From positions 1 to 62,061 of the forward strand of contig NZ_VZPF01000021.1 in assembly GCF_008801695.1 (NCBI RefSeq): DNA of 62,061 nucleotides, given 5' to 3'. Positions within the stretch are counted from its first letter, which is position 1; each line of letters opens with the position of its first letter. This document shows, piece after piece, positions 43,969-53,062 of the stretch. The translations under genes were made by a program, and so were the position numbers. This DNA is from Pantoea stewartii subsp. stewartii. Its GTDB lineage: Bacteria > Pseudomonadota > Gammaproteobacteria > Enterobacterales > Enterobacteriaceae. The notes beneath the pieces were generated by a model, which was not told the origin of the DNA, made no database searches, and saw only the letters and a list, made by a program, of their open reading frames with translations.

Positions 43969-44609
43969 AAAAATATCCGTTGCTTGCGCCAGTGCAGCAA
44001 TTAATCCCTTAAGGCAGGGAACCTGCCATAAATTGCTATACTGCCGATTCCGGCATATTCGCTTATTCTCCGTAAAGCTATCTTTATCCTGAAAATTTTC
44101 GCTGACCATGTTGCGGATTTTCTGCTATCCCTCTTTTTTCTCTGAGCTTCCTGTCAGGGAGGTAAACACGGAGTGAATCGACATATTTATAGACCAGACA
44201 ACATCGTTTAGACCGGATTTAACATCAGGCCCTGACAGGATGATTGTGGCTCTTAAAAAAACAGTAGAATGGTCGGTGAACGGAATTAACAACACAGCGA
44301 GGCTGTAAAAACGAAAAATAGCATTCAAAAATTTAACACTCAAACAAAAAATTTAACATTTAACATTTAACATTTAACGCAATATTTAAACCGTGGTATT
44401 CAACTGGGGCTGGCTGGTTAATGAATCATGTTCAGGGTTTTTCATTTTAAAGGGGCGAATAACGTGATTAAAAAATTTGATTTTAAAATAAAATGATGAC
44501 ATTCAATGTCTTAATAATTTTATACCCATGCTTAAATTGTCAAAACTAATTGTTAAATTAATAATTAATAGGATTTATCTATCATTTTTGCAATATTGAT
44601 CTCCGTTGA
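43969..44609. other. Non-coding AT-rich stretch
   Basis: About 640 bp with no supported gene. It holds a 7-bp tandem repeat at 44351-44378 and very AT-rich DNA from 44450 to 44600. Some sequence around 44000-44330 may be remnants of the original fliC neighbourhood. Confidence 0.5.
44351..44378 (+). repeat. Tandem heptamer, four copies of ATTTAAC
   Basis: Four perfect head-to-tail copies of ATTTAAC in non-coding AT-rich DNA. No function is evident. Confidence 0.9.
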
Positions 44610-44782
44610 GGCTTTGTTGAATAAATGGATTTTATGCTGTGGTACTATGAAAACGGTTGTTTCAGATAACATAAAATCAATGCATTACATGCTTGCGTAT
44701 GACGGTGTTCTGTCTGGCATCAGCGTTTTCTACCAAAACAGTGCAGACAAAACAGAATGATTACCTATTATTCAACAAAGCC
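44610..44782 (+). mobile_element. 173-bp miniature element, copy F
   Basis: T variant. Left flank is AT-rich intergenic DNA, right flank the 5' part of the ADP-ribosyltransferase frame. No target duplication, so it marks a breakpoint and removes the start of the downstream gene. Confidence 0.95.
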
Positions 44783-45588
44783 CGACGGTACAGAACAGGC
44801 CCGCTCCTGCCCCCGGGAAAAATACCCGTCTTTCTGTGCCTGAACAGGCGCATTATCTGGCTGTGGAGAAACTCCGGCAGGAAAGCGGTCTTGAGATACT
44901 ATCAAAATACGAATTCCCTGAAGGAAGTCAGCTTTACACGGAAGGAACCTTTGCCATGTCAGTCAGCGATACCGGTAGATTCCCCGAGTGGTCTAAAAGT
45001 TTTAAAAAATTAGAAGCTAATGATTATGTTTCACCTTACACAGAAAGCAAAATTATTGATAATGGGCTGCAAGGGTTTAATGGAAAAAGTGATTATTTTT
45101 ATAGAGTAGATAACTCCCCACCAGAAACAGTATTAAAAAATGGGTTTAAAGCATCAAAAGATTATACTGCAATATGGCTTTGTTGAATAATAGGTAATCA
45201 TTCTGTTTTGTCTGCACTGTTTTGGTAGAAAACGCTGATGCCAGACAGAACACCGTCATACGCAAGCATGTAATGCATTGATTTTATGTTATCTGAAACA
45301 ACCGTTTTCATAGTACCACAGCATAAAATCCATTTATTCAACAAAGCCGGTGTATCATTAAAAGATAATTTTTATAAGAATGAAAAAGGACTGAATGATT
45401 TTTTGGGAGAACCATTAGATAAAAAACACTCCACCTTAGAGTCTCTTGCTGAGGATACCAATGGTGCTATCTATCTTGATGAAGTCCATTTAAGAAAGGA
45501 AACCATTAGGCCAAGCGCAATAAGCATCGTTCCCGCTCATGAAATTAGTGGAGATTTATCGCCAGGGCCATGGCAAAAATATTTATAA
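44783..45588 (+). pseudogene. Pertussis-toxin-S1-like ADP-ribosyltransferase, broken by MITE G
   Basis: The frame enters from MITE F without its own start (a GTG at 44836 is possible). After a Pro-rich stretch (QNRPAPAPGK) and about 80 unrecognised residues comes YFYRVDNSPPETVLKNGF, the region-1 signature of pertussis/cholera-type ADP-ribosyltransferases (YRxDxxPPxxVxxxGF with the NAD-binding Arg). MITE G then interrupts it (45176-45348). The following frame (FYKNEKGLNDFLGEPLDK to PGPWQKYL) may be its C-terminal part. The STS and catalytic Glu regions are not visible, probably deleted. It was likely a toxin or effector. Confidence 0.65.
45176..45348 (-). mobile_element. 173-bp miniature element, copy G
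   Basis: Inside the ADP-ribosyltransferase remnant, T variant. No 9-bp duplication (left CTGCAATAT, right GGTGTATCA), suggesting a deletion of the host gene next to it. Its outward frame (ATG 45286) joins the downstream fragment in frame. Confidence 0.95.
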
Positions 45589-45610
45589 TATAGTGCGTAT
45601 GGGACTTTAC

Positions 45611-45640
45611 AGAGTCACAATTATCATTGTGACTCTGGTT
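45611..45640 (+). terminator. Rho-independent terminator after the ADP-ribosyltransferase remnant
   Basis: An 11-bp perfect inverted repeat, AGAGTCACAAT (45611-45621) and its complement (45626-45636), loop TATC, followed by GGTTTTC. It lies 22 bp after the stop codon. Confidence 0.8.
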
Positions 45641-45689
45641 TTCTGGTTGAGAACCCAGATCAGTTAATGTTGAAAAGCACAAAAAATAG

Positions 45690-46279
45690 CCTTAACTTAC
45701 AATAAGTTTCGATATCCAAACTGCCCCTAATCAGAATGCCGCTTAAGCGGCATGGAGGCGCCAGAAATCGTTCAGGACGGCGCTGAGGCCGTGAGCCCGG
45801 CGGAGCCGGTTACGTTATGAAAGGTTCTGCCTGTCGGTCACTTCGCCCTGCAAAGCCAAACCCGCTTTCCGCCACACGAAAGTCACTGTACGCCGTCGGA
45901 GTGGCCACGACAAGGCGTAAGCCGCAGTCGGGGCGTATCTCCGCGTCAGCGGGCCGCGAGGGCCGCTTAGGGGCGTGTTCACTGTACCCTGAAGCGATAC
46001 TACCCACAGCAACACCAGAGCCATTAGTTACAACACCCATTAATCAGCAACTGCAGTTCCGGCCCTTCGGGCCGGGCGGCGGCGGCTGGTCAGTGGGGGC
46101 GATGGGTTATCAGGTCCGGCTCCGGTCTCTGCCCGGAGGGGCACTCAGGGTGCAGGACTGCGCCGGTGCTGTTTACAGTGAATGAATGTATGCTGTAACT
46201 AAAATGGCTGGTTTCGGGGCCCGCGTCAGCGGGAGCTACCTAAAAATATCTCAGCCGCATTATATTTCACACGAATAAA
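45690..46279. other. GC-rich block without a supported gene
   Basis: Base composition changes sharply to GC-rich DNA. Several inverted repeats are present, e.g. CCGGCCC/GGGCCGG at 46059-46075 with loop TTC, and GCCGCTTAAGCGGC near 45739. An open frame 45817-46185 exists but has no recognisable motif and biased composition. I take this as a plasmid backbone fragment of unknown role. Confidence 0.5.
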
Positions 46280-46452
46280 GGCTTTGTTGAATAATAGGTA
46301 ATCATTCTGTTTTGTCTGCACTGTTTTGGTAGAAAACGCTGATGCCAGACAGAACACCGTCATACGCAAGCATGTAACGCATTGATTTTATGTTATCTGA
46401 AACAACCGTTTTCATAGTACCACAGCATAAAATCCATTTATTCAACAAAGCC
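46280..46452 (-). mobile_element. 173-bp miniature element, copy H
   Basis: C variant. Left flank ACGAATAAA, right flank CTCCTGACC: no target duplication. It separates the GC-rich block from the region before the T2SS genes. Confidence 0.95.
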
Positions 46453-46641
46453 CTCCTGACCCCTGCGAAATCCCTGTCGCCCGTAAGCGGCCCGCCGACT
46501 CAACTAATTGGATACATTACCAAAATTTGCAATGGCTCTCGGTATTTACATTTTGTAAACAAAATAATCACACTATGGTTACCTTTCGTGGTGTACATTA
46601 ATGTCAGTTTTTAATTTTTAATCCGGCGGAGCTTACTCATT

Positions 46642-46848
46642 ATGCCCTTTATAGTAATCTCTCTCTTCACTATTTATTTTATGTGCGGTACCTTCCTACT
46701 TGCAGCAATCAAAGGGGGGCTTGAATTGCCAGCAGCGCTACCTGTAAGTGGATTGTTTAGTATTTTCCTTGAATTATTCTTTTATGAAGACCAGAAAGCA
46801 GCTGAATTGAAAGCCAATCTCAATAATATATCTTATGCATGGTGCTAA
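46642..46848 (+). CDS. Small membrane protein, unrecognised
   Basis: 68 residues with a hydrophobic N-terminal half, probably two short transmembrane helices (VISLFTIYFMCGTFLLAAI and ALPVSGLFSIFLELFFY), then a charged tail (EDQKAAELKANLNN). A GGCGGAG ribosome site precedes it. No family is recognised. It lies between MITE H and the T2SS genes and could be a remnant. Confidence 0.4.
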   Translation: MPFIVISLFTIYFMCGTFLLAAIKGGLELPAALPVSGLFSIFLELFFYEDQKAAELKANLNNISYAWC

Positions 46849-47192
46849 TTTGTTGAAGAGATATCAAGCAAATCTTACAGAAGACGATAGTCTTCATATG
46901 CTCTTTTCAAGAGAGACTGAAAAAACTTACCGATACACATAAACATGGAATTCACTGGGAGTGGAGTGGTCTGCTTAAAAATAAGTCAAGAAGTGCTACG
47001 ATACTCAGAATTGTTAGAATTAGCAAAACTTGACGTTGGGTAAATAGCTTGGGGTATAGATAATAAAGTGGCAATGGTCGCAGAGGATAAACATCTTACT
47101 ATTGCAGCTGGAAAGAAAATTAGCACAAGCCTACGTGAAACTATATGTGTACAACAACACTTAATCTAAGTCACGACAGGTCTATACAGTAT
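46849..47192. other. Decayed stretch before the T2SS operon
   Basis: About 340 bp in which short frames in different phases follow each other (e.g. RYQANLTEDDSLHMLF, then KHGIHWEWSGLLKNKS, then DNKVAMVAEDKHLTIAAGKK). This looks like one or two genes broken by frameshifts. I do not recognise them. A promoter for the T2SS operon must lie here or upstream. Confidence 0.4.
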
Positions 47193-47699
47193 ATGGTACG
47201 TTTTACATGGCTAATACTTTTTGAAAGAAAAGTTTTTTTTATTATTTCGCTGGCTTCTTTTTTGTTTGTTTTAACGTGCATCAGTGAATCAGTTTTACGG
47301 ACAACTTCCAAGAATCTTTCAGCCTTAACCATGCATGAGAAGCGTTGGCCGATGGTGCAGGACATCAATCACATTACGCAGATGCAGCTGTTTGGCATCA
47401 AAGCAACACCGGCAATCAAACCCAGTGGTAACGACAAGCCAGTAGCTTGCCGCATCGCTGAACCGGATACATTCTATTTCACTGTACCGAGAGCAGAGAG
47501 CATTGCCAGAGTACGCGCAGTGGTAATAAGTACACAGGTACGTTTTTCAGTCGTCGTCATCGACATTTCTGGACATCAGCAGTTATTTAGCCAAGGTGAC
47601 ACTTTTAACAGCAGTGGTGAAAAAATTGTTAGGATCCTCTCGGATCGGGTGATAATCAGAAAAGATGGTCACTGCACTGCGTTAATTTTTGTCGAGTGA
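47193..47699 (+). CDS. gspC: T2SS inner membrane protein GspC, short form without PDZ domain
   Basis: About 168 residues; GspC/PulC/OutC usually have 270-290. It has the cytoplasmic tip, one transmembrane helix (VFFIISLASFLFVLTCIS) and the periplasmic HR domain that binds GspD (ITQMQLFGIKATPA, CRIAEPDTFYFTVPR, SGEKIVRILSDRVIIRKDGH). It stops after the HR domain, so the C-terminal PDZ or coiled coil used for substrate binding is missing. The ATG at 47193 is preferred; 47145 is possible. First gene of the operon. Confidence 0.82.
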   Translation: MVRFTWLILFERKVFFIISLASFLFVLTCISESVLRTTSKNLSALTMHEKRWPMVQDINHITQMQLFGIKATPAIKPSGNDKPVACRIAEPDTFYFTVPRAESIARVRAVVISTQVRFSVVVIDISGHQQLFSQGDTFNSSGEKIVRILSDRVIIRKDGHCTALIFVE

Positions 47700-47738
47700 A
47701 TTCAATACATAAGCTCAGTATAAGAATATATGATTTTT

Positions 47739-49925
47739 ATGGAAAAGATTATATTTTCAAAGAATAGCGGTCTTTTATCCGTTGTCTTTTATTCATGTTT
47801 TTTATTTACGCATTTTGCTTGCAATGAAGCTGCTGCTGCCTCCATGGCGATCGAGTCCTCGCAAGATAACACAGAAAACAGTGTGGTTACTCCGCGCTTT
47901 ACGGCGGCGTTTAAAAATACCGATATTCGCGAGTTCATCAATATTGTCAGTAAAAACCTGCATAAAACCATTATCATTGATTCGCAGGTGCAAGGCGAAG
48001 TCTCGGTGCACAGCTACGAGCAGCTCACGGCCGATCAGTACTATCAATTTTTCCTCAACGTGCTGGAGGTGTACGGCTATACAGTAATTACCAACAGCGA
48101 TAACATTCTGAAAGTGGTGCCTTCTGAAAAGGGCCAGCGTGCGGCTCTGACAGCGCAGCAAAAAAAACTCAACGGCGCGGACATCGTGGTCCGCGTCGTG
48201 CCGATGCAAAACCTCTCAGGCGATTCGCTTGCGCCGATCCTCGACAAGTTCAACAACAACATGGGCGTGGGCAGCGTTCGCTACTATAAGCCAGGCAACT
48301 CGCTGCTGATAACTGGCCGTGCCGATGAAGTACGGGCACTTGAGGCCATCGTGTTGGATCTCGATAAAAACAGCAGCAGCCGAACCTCGGTCGACATTAT
48401 TCCGGTTCGCAATACTAAACCTTCCGTCATTAAAAAAGCGGTCACCGATATCTACAGCAATAGTGCCGACAGCAGCGCCGACAGCAGCACCGACAGCGAA
48501 TTCTCGCGTCCGAAAGTGGTGGCGGAGGATCAGGAAAAAGTGCTGCTGGTCAATGGCACCGATAAGGCGCGCCAGGCGGTACGCAGCATTATTGCCCGGC
48601 TGGATAAGGTCGCCAACGCGGAGGACAATTCCAAAGTTTTCTTCCTGAAATACGCCGATGCGGTAGATATGGCAAAACTCCTTTCTTCCGGCGGAGGAAC
48701 GAGCAGCGATAGCAATGTACAAAACGCAGGTGACGTGGTCAATGACACTGGCAGCGGCGATGGTGATCATGCTCAGAACGATAGCGGCAATAACTTCGGT
48801 GAGCAGAACCAACTCCTGTCCAACAACAGCACAGAGTCCAGCAGCGACTACGGCTCTTCACTCAACAATGGTAGTCCGATATTTAAAGGGGCCAGTGTGC
48901 AAGCGGATAAAGCCAATAACGCGCTGGTGGTTCACGCCCCCGAAGAGGAGATGCGTCAGATCGAGTCCATAATAAACAAGCTGGACATCCGGCGCAATCA
49001 GGTGCTGGTGGAAGCAATCATTGTTGAAATACAGGATGCCGATGGCCTGAATCTCGGCGTTTCGTGGTTCAACTCCCGGGGGGGCGGCTTCGGCTATAAC
49101 AGCGACGGCAGCTCTGACCGCACCACCAAGGCGGCTAACGGCTTTGGCGAAAACCAGCCGATTGCCTCGGCGCTGAAGGACTCCGGCGGGCTGGTGGCTG
49201 GTTTCTATCACGGCAACTGGGGTTCTCTGTTCAGCGCACTGGAGAGCAACAAGCACAATAACATTCTGGCTACACCGAGCATCGTAACCCTCGACAACCG
49301 CCAGGCAGAGTTCAACGTCGGCCAGGACATTCCGATCCTAACCGGCTCTCGAACCACAAACAGCGATAACATCTTCAACACCGTTGAACGCCGCACGGTG
49401 GGGTTCAAGTTTAAAATTCGCTCGATGATTGACCAAGGCAACACGGTACAGCTGTACATCAGCCAGGAGATATCCAGCCTGACCGATGCCAGCACCGCCA
49501 ACATTGACAGCAAGCTGGGCGCTGTCTTTAATATCCGCACCGTCAACAACGTGGTGCAGGTTGAAAACGGCGAGACCGTGGTGATCGGTGGCCTGCTGGA
49601 CAAGGAACAGAACAACCGAGTCAGTAAAGTGCCGCTGCTGGGGGACATTCCGTGGATCGGCGGCCTGTTCCGTTATACCTCCCACAATGACACCAAACGC
49701 AACCTGATGCTGTTCATTCGCCCGCACATTATTCGCGTTCAGGATCGCTATAACGATTTAACCGCCGATCAGTATGACAGCTTTAAGGAAGAACAGCGGA
49801 AAGACAACCCCGATCTGGTGAAATCGTTAGAATCGCGCTTCTCCGGCAGGGGCGCAAGTAGCCGTGAGTCGATCGCTTACATCCAGAGCAATATTGCCGA
49901 ATTCGCCCGGGAAGTAGCTGAATAA
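47739..49925 (+). CDS. gspD: T2SS outer membrane secretin GspD
   Basis: A secretin of about 728 residues with signal peptide (LLSVVFYSCFLFTHFACNEA), domains N0-N3 (first TDIREFINIVSKNLHKTIII) and the secretin core (VPLLGDIPWIGGLFR). The C-terminal S-domain (AYIQSNIAEFAREVAE) is present, which binds the pilotin encoded at 57356. Two long Ser/Asp/Asn-rich inserts lie within or near N3 (SSADSSTDSEF and about 60 residues around 330-390). It forms the outer membrane channel. It ends with ATAATG-type overlap with gspE. Confidence 0.95.
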   Translation: MEKIIFSKNSGLLSVVFYSCFLFTHFACNEAAAASMAIESSQDNTENSVVTPRFTAAFKNTDIREFINIVSKNLHKTIIIDSQVQGEVSVHSYEQLTADQYYQFFLNVLEVYGYTVITNSDNILKVVPSEKGQRAALTAQQKKLNGADIVVRVVPMQNLSGDSLAPILDKFNNNMGVGSVRYYKPGNSLLITGRADEVRALEAIVLDLDKNSSSRTSVDIIPVRNTKPSVIKKAVTDIYSNSADSSADSSTDSEFSRPKVVAEDQEKVLLVNGTDKARQAVRSIIARLDKVANAEDNSKVFFLKYADAVDMAKLLSSGGGTSSDSNVQNAGDVVNDTGSGDGDHAQNDSGNNFGEQNQLLSNNSTESSSDYGSSLNNGSPIFKGASVQADKANNALVVHAPEEEMRQIESIINKLDIRRNQVLVEAIIVEIQDADGLNLGVSWFNSRGGGFGYNSDGSSDRTTKAANGFGENQPIASALKDSGGLVAGFYHGNWGSLFSALESNKHNNILATPSIVTLDNRQAEFNVGQDIPILTGSRTTNSDNIFNTVERRTVGFKFKIRSMIDQGNTVQLYISQEISSLTDASTANIDSKLGAVFNIRTVNNVVQVENGETVVIGGLLDKEQNNRVSKVPLLGDIPWIGGLFRYTSHNDTKRNLMLFIRPHIIRVQDRYNDLTADQYDSFKEEQRKDNPDLVKSLESRFSGRGASSRESIAYIQSNIAEFAREVAE

Positions 49926-51406
49926 TGAAGGGGAAACGGCTCAGTCTCGAGTGGTCGCAGCAGCAGGGAATATTGCTAGGCGAGCAGGATGGTGCCCCCT
50001 CGCTGTTCTGCCGCCCCGGTGTCACCCCTCTAGCGCTGATGAGTGTGATGCGCATCATGGGGTGCGAAACGCCACTGTTGCATCTGGACGATGAGAGTTT
50101 CTCCAGCCGACTGATTGCGCGCTTTCAGCATAGCAGCTCTTGCGTCAGCGAAGTGATGGCCGAGCTGGGCAGCGAGCTGGATATGTACCAGCTGGCAGAC
50201 GCCATGCCGAACCACGAAGAGCTGATGAACGAAGGCAGCGATGCGCCCATAGTCCGGCTGATTAACGCCATTCTCAGCCAAGCGATCAAAGAGCGCGCGT
50301 CGGACGTGCATATTGAGCCGTTCGGGCAGGTCATCGCGGTGCGTTTTCGTATCGATGGCGTGCTGCAAAAAATGCTGGAGCCCGAGCGGCGGCTAGCCTC
50401 TATGCTGGTTTCACGCATTAAGGTGATGTCCAAGCTGGACATCGCAGAAAAACGTACACCGCAGGACGGGCGTATCAGTCTGCGCCTTGGCCATCAAGCT
50501 ATCGATGTGCGCGTCTCGGTGATCCCCTGTAGCCACGGTGAGCGGGTGGTAATGCGTCTGCTGGATAAAAATGTGGTGCCGCTATCGCTTTCCCACTTGG
50601 GAATGTCAGAGGTGTTGTGCAATCGGGTAATGACGCTTGCAAACCGCCCTAACGGCATCTTTCTGGTCACCGGCCCCACCGGATCCGGGAAAAGCACCAC
50701 GCTGTATGCGGTTATCTCGGCGCTCAACCGCGCCGAGCGCAATATCATGACCATCGAAGATCCGGTGGAGTACGACATCGCCGGCATATCCCAGACCCAA
50801 GTTAATCCGAAAGTTGAGATGACTTTTGCTAACGGGCTCCGGGCCATTCTGCGCCAAGATCCTGACGTGATTCTGATTGGCGAAATTCGCGATCGCGAAA
50901 CGGCGCAAATTGCGGTGCAGGCCTCCCTGACCGGCCACATGGTGCTTGCGACCCTGCACACCAACACCTCCGTGGGAGCAATCACCCGCCTGCAGGACAT
51001 GGGAGTAGAGCCTTTTTTGCTATCCGGCTCGCTGGGCGGCGTGCTGGCTCAGCGGCTGGTGCGGCTGTTGTGCAAGCACTGCCGCCGTCCGGTGACCCTG
51101 CTCAAAGAAGAGTGCCAGTTGCTGGGTGTCCCTTGGCGCGATGGCCTCGCGGCGTGGGCACCCGGCGGCTGTGAACACTGCCATCACTCGGGCTACCGGG
51201 GGCGCACCTCGCTTCACGAACTTCTGGTGCTCAACAGCGCCATGCGCAGCATGGTGCATCAGAAGGTCAACGAGGTGGAGCTGGTGGCACTGAGCGACAA
51301 TTTCATGTCGCTGCGCATGGACGGCTTTGCCAAGATTCTGGTTGGCGCCACCAGCGTTGAAGAGGTGCTGCGCGCCACCGACGAGGTTGAAGGCAATGAG
51401 ATATAG
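49925..51406 (+). CDS. gspE: T2SS ATPase GspE
   Basis: A cytoplasmic hexameric ATPase of 493 residues that drives pseudopilus assembly. Walker A GPTGSGKST is at about residues 250-258. Asp and His boxes (MTIEDPVEYDI, GHMVLATLHTN) and the four-cysteine zinc motif (LCKHCRRP and GGCEHCHHSG) are present. The N-terminal domain binds GspL. Overlaps gspD by 1 bp and gspF by 11 bp. Confidence 0.96.
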   Translation: MKGKRLSLEWSQQQGILLGEQDGAPSLFCRPGVTPLALMSVMRIMGCETPLLHLDDESFSSRLIARFQHSSSCVSEVMAELGSELDMYQLADAMPNHEELMNEGSDAPIVRLINAILSQAIKERASDVHIEPFGQVIAVRFRIDGVLQKMLEPERRLASMLVSRIKVMSKLDIAEKRTPQDGRISLRLGHQAIDVRVSVIPCSHGERVVMRLLDKNVVPLSLSHLGMSEVLCNRVMTLANRPNGIFLVTGPTGSGKSTTLYAVISALNRAERNIMTIEDPVEYDIAGISQTQVNPKVEMTFANGLRAILRQDPDVILIGEIRDRETAQIAVQASLTGHMVLATLHTNTSVGAITRLQDMGVEPFLLSGSLGGVLAQRLVRLLCKHCRRPVTLLKEECQLLGVPWRDGLAAWAPGGCEHCHHSGYRGRTSLHELLVLNSAMRSMVHQKVNEVELVALSDNFMSLRMDGFAKILVGATSVEEVLRATDEVEGNEI

Positions 51407-52595
51407 CTTTCTGGCCTCCGACGCGCAGGGACAGGAGATCCGCGGCATCCTTGAGGCGAATTCGGAATCACACCTGCGCGACCTGCTGCGCGAGAAAAAA
51501 ATGACCCTGCTTGCTGCCCGGCAGCGGAAAAACGCCACCGGCCTGCGCTGCAGTCGGCTGCGCATAAACGATACCGATCTGTCGCTTATGACCCGCCAGC
51601 TAGCGACCATGGTCGCCTCGTCGATGCCGCTGGACGAAGCGCTTCACGCGGTGGCTCATCAGTCGGAAAAGCCCGCAGTGGCCCACGTGGTCCAGCAGTT
51701 GCGGGAGATGGTCGTCTCCGGCCTGAGCTTCGAGCAGGCGCTGCTCAGCTTTCCCCACATCTTCGAGCGCTTTTACTGCGCAATGGTGGCCGCCGGTGAA
51801 GCCAGCGGCTATCTTAACGAGGTTCTGCTGCGTCTCGCACAGTACATCGAAAAGCGTCAGATCATGAAGAACAAGCTGGCGCAGGTACTTCTCTACCCTG
51901 CGGTGCTGACGCTGGTGACCATCGGCGTCGTGACCATTCTGCTCACTTCGGTGGTGCCGCAGGTAATGAGCCAGTTTATCCAGATGAAAGTTGAGTTGCC
52001 GTGGACTACCCGTCTGCTGCTGACCCTCAGCGACTCCATTCGCGACTTCGGTGTTCCAGTGGCGGCGGTTCTGGTGGGCGGCCTGATGGCCTGGCGCTGG
52101 TCTCTGCGAAAGCCGGAAAATATGCTGTGCGTTCACCGGCGGATGCTCAGGATTCCCATCGTCGGTCGGCTGGCGCGGGAGAGCAATGCTGCGCGCTACG
52201 CCAAAACGCTCTCCATTCTTACTGCCAGCGCTGTGCCGCTGCTGGATTCGATGCGCATCGCAGCCCGTGTGCTGGCCAACAGCTATGCTCGCCAGCAGCT
52301 GACTGACGCCTGTGAGCAGGTATATGAAGGCAAAAGCTTGCACCAGGCGCTGTCCGCCACTCGCCTGTTTTCACCGATGATGAACCACATGATCGCCGCC
52401 GGCGAGCGCAGCGGCGAGCTGAACCAGATGCTGGAGCACGCCGCCGCTCTGCAGGACGAGATCCTCAACCACCGACTGACGCTGTCGCTGGGCATTTTTG
52501 AACAGTCGTTGATCATCGTGATGGCCTCGGCAGTGCTGTTCATCATCATGTCGATTCTGCAACCGATTCTTCAACTCAATACCATGGTTGGATAA
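51396..52595 (+). CDS. gspF: T2SS inner membrane platform protein GspF
   Basis: A protein of about 399 residues, the polytopic platform on which the pseudopilus is built. Two cytoplasmic GspF domains (DTDLSLMTRQLATMVASSMP, ESNAARYAKTLSILTASAVP) and three transmembrane helices (about residues 165-190, 215-235 and 370-390). ATG 51396 overlaps the end of gspE; an upstream in-frame ATG lies inside gspE. Confidence 0.95.
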   Translation: MRYSFLASDAQGQEIRGILEANSESHLRDLLREKKMTLLAARQRKNATGLRCSRLRINDTDLSLMTRQLATMVASSMPLDEALHAVAHQSEKPAVAHVVQQLREMVVSGLSFEQALLSFPHIFERFYCAMVAAGEASGYLNEVLLRLAQYIEKRQIMKNKLAQVLLYPAVLTLVTIGVVTILLTSVVPQVMSQFIQMKVELPWTTRLLLTLSDSIRDFGVPVAAVLVGGLMAWRWSLRKPENMLCVHRRMLRIPIVGRLARESNAARYAKTLSILTASAVPLLDSMRIAARVLANSYARQQLTDACEQVYEGKSLHQALSATRLFSPMMNHMIAAGERSGELNQMLEHAAALQDEILNHRLTLSLGIFEQSLIIVMASAVLFIIMSILQPILQLNTMVG

Positions 52596-52617
52596 CGACC
52601 TAACAGGAGCACTCTGT

Positions 52618-53061
52618 ATGGCACATTCGCGCTATCTGCGTCGCGGACAAAAAGGTTTCACACTGCTCGAAGTGATGGTAGTAATTGTGATTATAGGACT
52701 GATGGCGATGCTGGTTATACCCAACATTATGGGCAGCAAGGCCAAAGCCGACCAGCAGAAGGCGAAGGCCGATATCAGTATGCTGGAGAGTTCGCTGGAA
52801 ATGTACCATCTCGATAACAATCGCTACCCCACCACCGAGCAGGGGCTGCAGGCGCTGGTGAAAAAGCCGGTAGACGAGCCGCTCCCGGCCCACTATGACG
52901 ATGGCGGCTATATCAAGCACCTGCCCAAAGATCCGTGGGGTCACGATTATCAGCTGCTTAATCCGGGCAAGCACGGCAGCATCGACGTTTACTCCATCGG
53001 AGCGGACGGTAAAGAAGATACAGAAGACGATATCGGCAACTGGGCCGCGGAGTCACGCTAG
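52618..53061 (+). CDS. gspG: T2SS major pseudopilin GspG
   Basis: A protein of 147 residues. The prepilin peptidase site is KG|FTLLEVMVVIVIIGLM with Glu5, followed by the typical pseudopilin domain (STRYPTTEQGL-like YPTTEQGLQALVKKP) and the Ca-binding C-terminus (IGADGKEDTEDDIGNW). The main subunit of the pseudopilus. A GGAG site precedes ATG 52618. Confidence 0.96.
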   Translation: MAHSRYLRRGQKGFTLLEVMVVIVIIGLMAMLVIPNIMGSKAKADQQKAKADISMLESSLEMYHLDNNRYPTTEQGLQALVKKPVDEPLPAHYDDGGYIKHLPKDPWGHDYQLLNPGKHGSIDVYSIGADGKEDTEDDIGNWAAESR

Positions 53062-53062
53062 G

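Noticed and set aside
44351..44378. Possible CRISPR or iteron array
   Set aside because: Only four head-to-tail heptamers without spacers.
45817..46185. Open frame of 122 codons in the GC-rich block
   Set aside because: Composition-driven, no motif, overlapping frames on the other strand are equally long.
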